A program made the position numbers and the translations under genes. Shown one piece after another: positions 1 to 6,162 of a stretch of 6,834 nt of DNA (position 1 is the first letter of the stretch; each line of letters begins with the position of its first letter). The notes beneath the pieces are model-generated. The model had not been told where the DNA came from. It ran no database searches and saw only the letters and a program-made list of their open reading frames with translations. The stretch comes from Bacteroidia bacterium (GTDB lineage: Bacteria > Bacteroidota > Bacteroidia > Flavobacteriales > Flavobacteriaceae). The DNA is taken from positions 1 through 6,834 of the forward strand of contig JAUIJW010000127.1 of NCBI GenBank assembly GCA_030431085.1, written 5' to 3'.

Positions 1-7
1 CTTCATA

Positions 8-793
8 TTAACTCAATTGTCCTTCACTTAAACTCCAGCCTCCATCTACAGCCAATACCTGACCCGTTATAAATTTATTATTGGGAGATAAAAACATCAA
101 TACAGCTTCGTTGATATCAACGGGGTAGCCAGACCGTCCTCCATCCAATGGTTGTTTAGTTTTTATAAACGACTGTATACGCTTATCTTTTATAGCTCTT
201 TCTGCCATTGGTGTAGAGAATAGGCTTGGCGCCAATACGTTTATTTTTATATTATTTGTTGCGTAATAGGCTGCAATTGATTTCGAAAAACCAATAATAG
301 CAGACTTCGTGGCCGCATAAGCATGTGTTGCAAAATATTTAGGAGAAGGAGAAAAACCTAATACAGATCCCATGTTGAGAATATTACCAGCAATACCGTG
401 CTTTAAAAAATAGTTGATTATTTGTTTATTTGACAGCATTAACGATGTAAGATTAAGTTCAAATGTTTTATTCCAACCTTCAATACTCATCTCATGTAAT
501 GGTCCATCTCCAAATTGCCTACCGCTACCACCCGCTACATGAAAAAGTCCTTGTATTTCGCCAAATTTCTCGTGAGCCTGCACAATAGCTTCTGCTATAG
601 TTTTTTCTTTTGTAGCATCTCCCTGATAAATAATAGCTTTATCATCCAGCGTTTTTTTTGCTATTTCACAACCCTTGCCAGACCTTCCAATAACTAATAC
701 AGCAGCACCTTGCTGGTTTAAAAACTTGGCAGATTCTAGTCCCATACCACTGGTCCCGCCCACCACTATATAAGTTCTATTTTTTAATGACAT
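8..793 (-). CDS. SDR family NAD(P)-dependent oxidoreductase
   Basis: Classical short-chain dehydrogenase/reductase of 261 aa, a normal length for the family, predicted to be a soluble cytoplasmic NAD(P)-dependent oxidoreductase. Residues counted from the chosen ATG: the Rossmann glycine motif GGTSGMG is at 12-18, and an Arg just after the second strand (IGRS, about residue 37) hints at NADP(H). HVAGG near 85-89 replaces the usual NNAG. The catalytic set is complete: Asn114 (ELNLT), Ser143 (NMGSV), and Tyr159 with Lys163 in YAATK. The C-terminus has the typical GQVLAVDGG. I start at the ATG at 793; a TTG four codons upstream keeps the frame open but gives an unneeded extension. No clear Shine-Dalgarno or housekeeping promoter is visible. 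The gene follows the M16 peptidase on the same strand but behind a terminator, so it is probably transcribed separately. Substrate unknown; the fabG-like fold alone does not assign a pathway. The family call is solid. Confidence 0.93.
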   Translation of the reverse strand: MSLKNRTYIVVGGTSGMGLESAKFLNQQGAAVLVIGRSGKGCEIAKKTLDDKAIIYQGDATKEKTIAEAIVQAHEKFGEIQGLFHVAGGSGRQFGDGPLHEMSIEGWNKTFELNLTSLMLSNKQIINYFLKHGIAGNILNMGSVLGFSPSPKYFATHAYAATKSAIIGFSKSIAAYYATNNIKINVLAPSLFSTPMAERAIKDKRIQSFIKTKQPLDGGRSGYPVDINEAVLMFLSPNNKFITGQVLAVDGGWSLSEGQLS

Positions 794-817
794 CTGGTGT
801 AGCAATAATTTGAAGTA

Positions 818-842
818 AAGTTAAATAATTTTTCTTTAACTT
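818..842. repeat. 8-bp inverted repeat upstream of the SDR gene
   Basis: The arms AAGTTAAA (818-825) and TTTAACTT (835-842) are perfect reverse complements separated by 9 nt, about 25 nt upstream of the SDR ATG. The position suits an operator or a 5'-leader hairpin. The arms are almost all A/T and could occur by chance in this AT-rich DNA. Confidence 0.35.
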
Positions 843-876
843 GTACGCACATGTGTTTGTTTTTATTATATTCTAT

Positions 877-907
877 AAAAAAAAGCTGCCTATATAGGCA
901 GCTTTTT
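877..907 (-). terminator. Rho-independent terminator of the M16 peptidase gene
   Basis: Bases 880-907 form a perfect 28-nt palindrome with core GCTGCC/GGCAGC. Read on the minus strand, the hairpin is followed by eight consecutive T (884 down to 877), a strong intrinsic terminator 21 nt past the M16 stop codon. The plus-strand tail has only five T, so it is weaker in that direction. It separates M16 transcription from the SDR gene. Nothing else stands out in 794-927 apart from the inverted repeat at 818-842. Confidence 0.85.
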
Positions 908-927
908 AATCTTAAAATTTGTTCTTC

Positions 928-3786
928 TTATTTCTTGAAATTAGGATCGTTTACTACATTACCTTTACTATCTAGTTCAATAATTTCGTAACCTAATTCC
1001 TTAAGTTTTTCAATATTAGAAGCCTTATCCCCTACTACTAAAATACTCATTTCCTTCGGGTTGACATATTTTTGAGCCAATTTATCAATCTCTTCTTTAG
1101 AAATTGTTTTAATAATCTGGGTTTGTTCTTTTACAAAAGACTTATCTAAATCGTAATGTACAATTCTTCTTAAAAACCCGGCTTTCTGACGTGGCGTTTC
1201 ATAGCTTCTTGCATCTCTCTGACCAATTGAATTGCGGATAAATGTTAATTCATCATTTGTAATGCCATCATTATAGTAATTAGTTATCTCTTTCATGAAC
1301 TCATGTACAGCACCATCTGTAGCGGTAGCTTTTACTCCAGCAGAAGCAACAAATGGTCCAGGATTGTCATCCGATGTAAAATTAGAACTTGCACCGTAAG
1401 TCCATCCTTTATCTTCTCTTAAGTTTAAATTTATCCTACTATTAAATGCTCCTCCTAAAGGGTAATTCATGAGGTATGATTTAAAATAATCGCCTGTAAC
1501 ATCGTAGGTTAAATCTGGCACATAACCAATTCTAATTTCAGATTGTGGTGCATTAGCTTTATCAACCAAAAATAGTTTGGTTTTATCCATAGTTCTGGCT
1601 TGTGGAACACTTGGTACCTTTACATCTTTCTTTTTCCAGTGTTTTAAGAAACCTAATTTATGTTCTATTTCTTTTTTGTCCACCTCACCAACGACTACCA
1701 ATTCTGCCAAATTTGGCGCATAGTATTTATTATAAAATTCCTTCACATCCTCTACGGTAATATTACTCACTGTCGTTTCATCTCCGCTAGACGGTAATGC
1801 ATACACGTGCTTTTCTCCAAACATTAATTTTCTAAATACATTATTCGCTATGGCAGAAGGATCTTTTTGACTAGACTTTAACCCTTCAATTTGTTGTTTT
1901 TTGATACGATCAAAATCTTCTGCATCGAATTTTGGCTTCATTAAAATCTCTTCCATCAACTCAAGCGTTTTTGTCAAATTCTTTTTCAAGGTATTCACAT
2001 TAACCGTTGTGCGATTATCTGAAGCCGACACGCTGATTGAACTGCCTAATTTTCTAAGTTCTTCTTGAATTTTTTCTGATGAATAGTTCTCAGTCGATTC
2101 ATTCATTAAGGCGGCCGTAAGTTGTGCTAACCCAGATTTACTTGGAGCGTAAGCATCCATTAAATGACCTCCATTGATATTTAACTGCAGCGTAACAATA
2201 GGAATTTCTTGGCTTTCTGTACCAATAATTTTCATACCATTACCAAAATGATCTTTCCAAAAATCTGGCACTTTCACCAAAGGAGCAGCACCAGGTGTTG
2301 GTTGCTTGCTTCTATCAAACTTATCTCCAGCCGGTCTTTTATACACCAATCCAGAATAATCTGTTGTAGGAAATGGGTTGTCGACATTCGTTGGCATTTT
2401 ATAGTTATCAGCTTGTGCTGGCGGTGTATTTTCATTTGGGATGACACTTTGTATTACAGCAGGCTTTCCTTTAATATACTTATTAAATACTCTTATAACA
2501 TCTTCTTTAGTAAGGTTTCTATATCTTTCAAGATCTTTCTTTATGCCATTAGGATTATTTAAAAACGTTTCATATCTAGCTAACTGTGTAATTTTACCAC
2601 TAACACTAGCCAAACCGTTGATTAAATTAGCTTCTCTGTTAGCTTTAAACTTAGTAATATCATCGTCTGTAACACCTGTTTTTTCAAAATCTGTTAAAAT
2701 CTGACGAACTTCCTTCTCAAAATCTGCCAATGATGGCCCTGGAAACGGTAATACAAACATAGTAAATTCACCTGCCAACTCACTATTACTAGAAAAGGTT
2801 GATGCCTGAATGGCTTTTTTTGTCAATACAAATTTTTTGTAAAAAAACGAACTTCTACCTGTTCCTAAAATCTCGGCCAAACAATCTAGCGCTGGCTCAT
2901 CCTCATGAAATTGTGGCACTGTAGGATAGGTAAATAACAAAGCCGGAAACCTGATGTTTTTATCGACATAGCTCACGTATCTATCACTATCTAATTTAGG
3001 TGCTGCTAATTTTAGTGGCTCAACATTTGGCCCTGAAGGAATAACACCAAAATATTTTTCTACCAGCTTAAGCGTAGACTTAACATCTACATCGCCACCA
3101 ATAGTTAAAGTAGCATTGTTAGGACCGTACCATCTTAAAAAGAATTTTTTTAAATCATTGACGTCCACCCTATCTAAATCTTCTAATTTACCTATGGTTA
3201 ACCAAGAGTATGGATGTCCATATGGGTACAGGCTAGCAGCATTAATTTCTCTAAATCTACCATAAGGTCTATTATCGTAATTCTGTCCTTTTTCATTCTT
3301 TACGGTAGCCCTTTGAACTTCAAATTTCTTTTGAGTCACAGAATCTAAGAAAAATCCCATTCTATCGGCTTCAAGCCATAACATAACCTCTAACTGGTTA
3401 CTAGGAACCGTTTCATAATAATTAGTTCTATCTCTGTTGGTTGACCCGTTTAAAGTACCACCCGCATCAGAAACAATTTTAAAGTGCTGCTCATCACCTA
3501 CATTTTCAGATCCTTGAAACATCATATGCTCAAAGAAGTGCGCAAATCCAGATTTATTCAATTCTTCTCTAGCAGACCCCACATGATAGGTTACATCTAC
3601 ATGTACTAAAGGATCTGAATGATCTTCATGAATTACAACGGTAAGACCGTTGTCTAATTTATACTTTGAATAAGGTATAACAACCTCATCACCCTTCTGT
3701 GTTACTTTTTCTATGAGCTTTGCTTGCGACCAGCCCACTGACGAAAACAATATCATAGCAATGAATAATGTAATTTTTTGAATCAT
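928..3786 (-). CDS. Secreted M16 family zinc metallopeptidase, two fused M16 repeats
   Basis: Insulinase/pitrilysin-family (M16) peptidase of 952 aa with a Sec signal peptide (hydrophobic 5-17, cleavage near 20-22), so it acts in the periplasm or outside the cell. The first catalytic M16 domain spans about 45-190. It carries the inverted zinc motif HFFEH (His83, Glu86, His87) and a downstream third ligand, most likely Glu165 in VKNEKGQNYDN. An M16_C domain follows at about 200-385. A Pro-rich linker at about 450-510 leads to a second M16 unit at about 516-855. In that unit the zinc residues are replaced (Gln555, Ala558, Ala559), while the Arg/Tyr pair typical of the non-catalytic half is kept (Arg790, Tyr797 in LREDKGWTYG). 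This fits a clamshell peptidase degrading peptides or small unfolded proteins; the substrate is unknown. It stands as a single gene with its own terminator. The ATG at 3786 is chosen because it places the signal peptide at the N-terminus. Confidence 0.95.
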   Translation of the reverse strand: MIQKITLFIAMILFSSVGWSQAKLIEKVTQKGDEVVIPYSKYKLDNGLTVVIHEDHSDPLVHVDVTYHVGSAREELNKSGFAHFFEHMMFQGSENVGDEQHFKIVSDAGGTLNGSTNRDRTNYYETVPSNQLEVMLWLEADRMGFFLDSVTQKKFEVQRATVKNEKGQNYDNRPYGRFREINAASLYPYGHPYSWLTIGKLEDLDRVDVNDLKKFFLRWYGPNNATLTIGGDVDVKSTLKLVEKYFGVIPSGPNVEPLKLAAPKLDSDRYVSYVDKNIRFPALLFTYPTVPQFHEDEPALDCLAEILGTGRSSFFYKKFVLTKKAIQASTFSSNSELAGEFTMFVLPFPGPSLADFEKEVRQILTDFEKTGVTDDDITKFKANREANLINGLASVSGKITQLARYETFLNNPNGIKKDLERYRNLTKEDVIRVFNKYIKGKPAVIQSVIPNENTPPAQADNYKMPTNVDNPFPTTDYSGLVYKRPAGDKFDRSKQPTPGAAPLVKVPDFWKDHFGNGMKIIGTESQEIPIVTLQLNINGGHLMDAYAPSKSGLAQLTAALMNESTENYSSEKIQEELRKLGSSISVSASDNRTTVNVNTLKKNLTKTLELMEEILMKPKFDAEDFDRIKKQQIEGLKSSQKDPSAIANNVFRKLMFGEKHVYALPSSGDETTVSNITVEDVKEFYNKYYAPNLAELVVVGEVDKKEIEHKLGFLKHWKKKDVKVPSVPQARTMDKTKLFLVDKANAPQSEIRIGYVPDLTYDVTGDYFKSYLMNYPLGGAFNSRINLNLREDKGWTYGASSNFTSDDNPGPFVASAGVKATATDGAVHEFMKEITNYYNDGITNDELTFIRNSIGQRDARSYETPRQKAGFLRRIVHYDLDKSFVKEQTQIIKTISKEEIDKLAQKYVNPKEMSILVVGDKASNIEKLKELGYEIIELDSKGNVVNDPNFKK

Positions 3787-3812
3787 TTTAATTAAGTTTA
3801 TGTAATTGACCG

Positions 3813-3844
3813 TGAAGATAATTTAATCTAATCAAAATCTCAAA
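3813..3844 (-). promoter_or_regulatory. Possible weak Bacteroidota promoter of the M16 gene
   Basis: On the minus strand a TTTG (3844-3841) is followed after 20 nt by TATCTTCA (3820-3813). The latter matches four of the six fixed bases of the Bacteroidota -7 box TAnnTTTG. A start a few bases further on would give a leader of roughly 20 nt to the M16 ATG. The -7 match is poor, so this is only the best candidate I can see. Confidence 0.25.
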
Positions 3845-3954
3845 CCTTTACCATCATGTTTTATAAAAGTTTTAACATAAACAAGACTTATATATGGGGT
3901 TTGATAAAGCTGTTACAGATTATAAAAGCATAACCGGTATTAATTTTCTATTTA

Positions 3955-3962
3955 TATCTTTG
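3955..3962 (+). promoter_or_regulatory. Possible -7 box upstream of the serine hydrolase gene
   Basis: TATCTTTG is an exact match to the Bacteroidota -7 consensus TAnnTTTG. There is no TTTG at the expected distance upstream (about 3932-3935), and the leader to the ATG at 4072 would be about 100 nt. It is the only such match on this strand in the 285-bp divergent intergenic region 3787-4071. Confidence 0.3.
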
Positions 3963-3963
3963 A

Positions 3964-3986
3964 GCTATTAATCTATTGTTAATAGC
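3964..3986. repeat. 8-bp inverted repeat in the divergent intergenic region
   Basis: GCTATTAA (3964-3971) and TTAATAGC (3979-3986) are perfect reverse complements with a 7-nt spacer, lying directly after the possible -7 box at 3955-3962. This could be an operator overlapping the transcription start or a leader hairpin. No T-tract follows, so a terminator is unlikely. Confidence 0.35.
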
Positions 3987-4071
3987 CCTTTAAACTATCA
4001 TTTTTTCACTATTATCACCTAATCGTATTTCAAAAATTTGTATTGAAAAATCAGAAACCATTTATCAAACT

Positions 4072-4734
4072 ATGTTCAAATTTAAACTACTTTATCTATT
4101 CTTATTCATCTGTTGCGCTTGCAGCCCATCGTATAAAGATTTACCTATGGTTTTCCCCAAGGAACAATGGATAGAAAAAAAACCAGAAGAGTTAGGCATT
4201 GATTCAAAATATTTACAAGATGCCTTAGACTACCTAGCTTCAGAATCTGGAACAGACAAACTAGATGAGGTCTTTATCGCCTGTAAAGGTTATGTAATTT
4301 ATAAAGAAGATAGTATTTATAAAAAGCACAATATCTATTCTTCTAGCAAATCATTTACTAGCACGGTACTTGGTTTGTTAATAGATCAAGGGCGTATTTC
4401 TGAAGAAACTTTAGCCAAAAATATTGATTCGAACCTAACTGCATGGTACCCCGAAGTTAAATTGAAACATTTTGCAAATATGACTTCTGGATATAGTGCT
4501 CTGGGCAACAGTCGTTGGAATGAACCCAGTGAAGACTGGTCGCCAACACCCTACCAAATAGGAAAACCATTATTTAAACCTGGTGAGGCTTATGCTTATT
4601 GGGATGAAGCACAAATGATGTTTGGGCGACTACTAACCCTACACGCTAACCAAACATTAAAGTCTATTTTCGATGACAATATTGGAAATACTATTGGACT
4701 AGATGACTATGAATGGGTTAATATTTTTATGTAA
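4072..4734 (+). CDS. Serine hydrolase (beta-lactamase/PBP-like) lipoprotein, C-terminally truncated
   Basis: A 220-aa protein resembling the N-terminal part of class C beta-lactamase-like serine hydrolases (PF00144 type). The N-terminus is a lipoprotein signal: hydrophobic LLYLFLFI, then CCAC, with Cys17 the likely lipidated residue, so it would be membrane-anchored in the periplasm. The SxxK motif is clear in YSSSKSFTST (nucleophile Ser90, Lys93), followed by the usual GLLIDQGRI helix. NMTSGY (136-141) and KPGEAYAYWDEAQMM (169-183) match family blocks, the latter at the YxN position but reading Tyr-Trp-Asp. Full-length members are about 350-400 aa and carry a third KTG/HxG motif, which is absent here. 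The frame ends in an expected conserved stretch (IGLDDYEW) and runs into a terminator within a few bases, leaving no room for the rest in any frame. It is probably a gene remnant, though the frame before the end is intact. The substrate cannot be inferred. Confidence 0.8.
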   Translation: MFKFKLLYLFLFICCACSPSYKDLPMVFPKEQWIEKKPEELGIDSKYLQDALDYLASESGTDKLDEVFIACKGYVIYKEDSIYKKHNIYSSSKSFTSTVLGLLIDQGRISEETLAKNIDSNLTAWYPEVKLKHFANMTSGYSALGNSRWNEPSEDWSPTPYQIGKPLFKPGEAYAYWDEAQMMFGRLLTLHANQTLKSIFDDNIGNTIGLDDYEWVNIFM

Positions 4735-4768
4735 AAAAAAAAGCTGTACAAATTGTACAGCTTTAATT
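4733..4768. terminator. Bidirectional rho-independent terminator between serine hydrolase and tRNA-Asn
   Basis: AAAGCTGTACAA (4740-4751) and TTGTACAGCTTT (4753-4764) are perfect reverse complements forming a stable hairpin with a short loop. On the minus strand the hairpin ends in a run of ten T (4742 down to 4733), so it efficiently ends the tRNA-Asn transcript. On the plus strand TTTAATTTT follows and it can end the serine hydrolase message, whose stop codon lies inside the structure's A-run. Confidence 0.85.
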
Positions 4769-4771
4769 TTG

Positions 4772-4845
4772 CTCCTCCTCTTGGGCTCGAACCAAGGACC
4801 CTCTGATTAACAGTCAGATGCTCTAACCAACTGAGCTAAGGAGGA
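4772..4845 (-). tRNA. tRNA-Asn (anticodon GUU)
   Basis: A complete 74-nt cloverleaf on the minus strand. The acceptor stem TCCTCCT/AGGAGGA is perfectly paired, with discriminator G (4772). The D arm GCTC...GAGC contains AGTTGGTTA. The anticodon stem TCTGA/TCAGA holds the loop CTGTTAA, giving anticodon GTT at 4811-4809. The T arm CTTGG/CCAAG contains TTCGAGC. No 3' CCA is encoded (CAA follows the discriminator), so CCA must be added after transcription. It inserts asparagine at AAC/AAU codons. It has its own consensus promoter upstream and a strong terminator immediately downstream, so it is a single-gene transcription unit. Confidence 0.98.
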
Positions 4846-4864
4846 ATTTTCCTTTTTGGGTGTG

Positions 4865-4895
4865 CAAATATAATCGTTTTTAATATTCGTGCAAA
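4865..4895 (-). promoter_or_regulatory. Bacteroidota housekeeping promoter of tRNA-Asn
   Basis: Read on the minus strand: TTTG at 4895-4892, exactly 19 nt, then TATATTTG at 4872-4865. Both elements match the Bacteroidota sigma-70-type (SigABfr-like) promoter, -33 TTTG and -7 TAnnTTTG, with the expected spacing. Transcription would start near 4858-4860, leaving a leader of about 13 nt before the tRNA 5' end at 4845. The rest of 4846-4960 is T/A-rich with no gene. Confidence 0.8.
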
Positions 4896-4960
4896 TGTTT
4901 TTTTATTTTTTTTATCTTTTTTGTGGATTATTTTTGCTGGAAATACTTCTTATTATCAAA

Positions 4961-5455
4961 CTAAGGACTTACCCTTAACTCTAACCGGTTATTAATCATA
5001 AAATCTACCATCAACAATAAGCCTATAGCTAACAAACTCAGGGCCAAAATAGGTGAATGTAATATTTGAGGTAATGGTATTTGCCAAGACCCTGTAAGGC
5101 TTGTTAAACTAGATGCCCAACTATGTTGAGATTCTATTTTCGGGCCCGAATTCAACGCAAAAAAGACAATAACCGTACATAGAAAAGCAAAAGCCAACCA
5201 CGCCTTTTTACCTAATACTGGTTGAAATGATGTTGCCTCTTGTGATTTTTCAATGCGGTTTAATACATGTTCTGCAAAATTACTATTTGGTACAGCATGC
5301 TGATGATTTTTTAAAACTTTCTGCACGAACTTATGCTCTTCTAACACCTCATCGTTAATCTGTTGCATTAAATGATTGGTAAACTCGGAAGGAGCTTTAT
5401 CTACTGAAAAATAATTGGTAATTGTTTTATCGATATTATCCTTATCTCGCTTCAT
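4961..5455 (-). CDS. Probable membrane anti-sigma factor, two TM segments, no zinc motif
   Basis: A 164-aa protein with a charged cytoplasmic-looking N-terminal half and two transmembrane helices, about 85-101 (WLAFAFLCTVIVFFAL) and about 135-154 (ILALSLLAIGLLLMVDFMI). Its start overlaps the sigma-factor stop as ATGA (5455-5452), the usual arrangement for translational coupling of a sigma factor and its anti-sigma factor. Role inferred: holds the ECF sigma at the inner membrane until a signal releases it. No HxxxCxxC zinc anti-sigma motif is present, and I do not recognise a named domain. The N-terminal half has a repeated motif: APSEFTNHLMQQI (21-33) and, 35 residues on, a copy centred on FAEHVLNRI (60-68), sharing F-x-x-H-hydrophobic-hydrophobic-x-x-I. 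Assignment rests mainly on context and topology; a simple unknown membrane protein is the alternative. Confidence 0.75.
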   Translation of the reverse strand: MKRDKDNIDKTITNYFSVDKAPSEFTNHLMQQINDEVLEEHKFVQKVLKNHQHAVPNSNFAEHVLNRIEKSQEATSFQPVLGKKAWLAFAFLCTVIVFFALNSGPKIESQHSWASSLTSLTGSWQIPLPQILHSPILALSLLAIGLLLMVDFMINNRLELRVSP

Positions 5456-6027
5456 AATATTTCTCTTGCTTCTTGTTTTAATACTAATGACAATTCATGG
5501 TATAACTTTTTTCTCAATCTATGGAGTTTTACTTTAATATTAGACTGAGATAATCCTGTTATCGCTTCAATCTCTTCTATCGTATTTTCGTTTAAATAAA
5601 ATAATGTAATTATAGAAGCATCTTCTTTTCCTAATTTTGAAATGATAAAATTAACATATTTTCTTTGTTCTTCTTGCTTTAAATTATCTATAGCCCCAAG
5701 GTGCGATTCACTTTTATGATTATCTACAACATACCCGTTTATATCTGTCGTTATAATCTTTTTCTTTCTTAAAAAAGAAATAGCATTTCTATAAACAATG
5801 CGATACAACCAGGTAGAAAATTTAGCTTCCCCTCTAAATGATTCTAATTTTTGATAAGCTTTAACAAAGCTATCTTGTGCTACTTCTTCTGCATCTTCTT
5901 GGTTTTTAATCATATTTAACGCCAATGAAAATACCATATTCTTATACTTATTCACCAAAACGGCATAAGCATTAATATCTCCATTTAAAACACGATCGAT
6001 ATAAATTTGGTCGTTTGTTGCGTTCAT
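5452..6027 (-). CDS. ECF (sigma-70 family) RNA polymerase sigma factor
   Basis: A 191-aa extracytoplasmic-function sigma factor. Region 2 covers about 20-90: DAEEVAQDSFVKAYQKLESF (45-64) is the core-RNAP-binding/2.2 signature, and FSTWLYRIVYRNAISFLRKKK (70-90) is regions 2.3-2.4, which melt and read the -10 element. A linker at about 95-118 leads to region 4 (about 120-178). There IEEIEAITGLSQSNIKVKLHRLRKKL (150-175) is the helix-turn-helix that binds the -35 element. Regions 1.1 and 3 are absent, as expected for this class. The gene is first in an operon with the overlapping two-TM protein. A TGTAACC-N16-CGTC motif sits just upstream, so autoregulation is likely. The ATG at 6027 is the only Met before region 2 begins. 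The ECF subgroup cannot be assigned by eye. Confidence 0.95.
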   Translation of the reverse strand: MNATNDQIYIDRVLNGDINAYAVLVNKYKNMVFSLALNMIKNQEDAEEVAQDSFVKAYQKLESFRGEAKFSTWLYRIVYRNAISFLRKKKIITTDINGYVVDNHKSESHLGAIDNLKQEEQRKYVNFIISKLGKEDASIITLFYLNENTIEEIEAITGLSQSNIKVKLHRLRKKLYHELSLVLKQEAREIL

Positions 6028-6039
6028 TTCATAGATTAA

Positions 6040-6066
6040 GACGCTTTATTTTAATATAGGGTTACA
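6040..6066 (-). promoter_or_regulatory. Putative ECF-type promoter of the sigma/anti-sigma operon
   Basis: On the minus strand TGTAAC (6066-6061), 17 nt, then CGTC (6043-6040). The form matches known ECF promoters such as those of Bacillus SigX/SigM (TGTAAC or TGAAAC, then CGAC/CGTC). The same motif with identical spacing occurs on the opposite strand at 6096-6122. The -10 lies only 12 nt before the sigma ATG, so the leader would be about 5-7 nt. Predicted to be autoregulated by the sigma factor it drives. Confidence 0.65.
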
Positions 6067-6095
6067 AGTTAATTCTTTTATTTTTTTGAATGAAG

Positions 6096-6122
6096 TGTAA
6101 CCTCATGAACTTATACCTCGTC
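6096..6122 (+). promoter_or_regulatory. Putative ECF-type promoter of the DUF6249-like gene
   Basis: TGTAAC (6096-6101), 17 nt, then CGTC (6119-6122) on the plus strand, identical in sequence and spacing to the divergent copy facing the sigma gene. Including the seventh base of the -35 (TGTAACC), 11 bases agree. The expected start near 6129 leaves a leader of about 34 nt to the ATG at 6163. This puts the membrane protein in the predicted regulon of the neighbouring sigma factor. Confidence 0.65.
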
Positions 6123-6162
6123 AGACCTAAAAAAACAAATCATTAATTTTAAAAATTATAAA

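Noticed and set aside
1..6. Possible start of another minus-strand gene (ATG AAG one base after the SDR stop)
   Set aside because: Only two codons are visible. Tight spacing would suit an operon, but it cannot be supported without sequence to the left.
515..697. 60-codon plus-strand open frame
   Set aside because: It lies wholly antisense inside the well-supported SDR gene and its translation is low-complexity (Phe/Ser/Ile-rich) with no recognisable motif.
794..805. TTG start giving the SDR four extra residues
   Set aside because: The ATG at 793 already gives a complete Rossmann N-terminus, and no ribosome binding site favours the TTG.
2209..2704. Two overlapping plus-strand open frames (2209-2562 and 2441-2704)
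   Set aside because: Both are antisense to the M16 peptidase, overlap each other in different frames and encode no recognisable domain.
3911..3916. GTTACA (minus-strand TGTAAC) in the M16/hydrolase intergenic region as an extra ECF -35 element
   Set aside because: No CGTC or close variant follows at 16-17 nt on the minus strand, so it does not match the promoter pair near the sigma gene.
6060..6102. GGTTACA/TGTAACC inverted repeat as a repressor operator or hairpin
   Set aside because: The arms are only 7 bp with a 29-nt spacer and coincide with the two -35 elements, each followed by CGTC at 16 nt. The divergent promoter reading explains them better.
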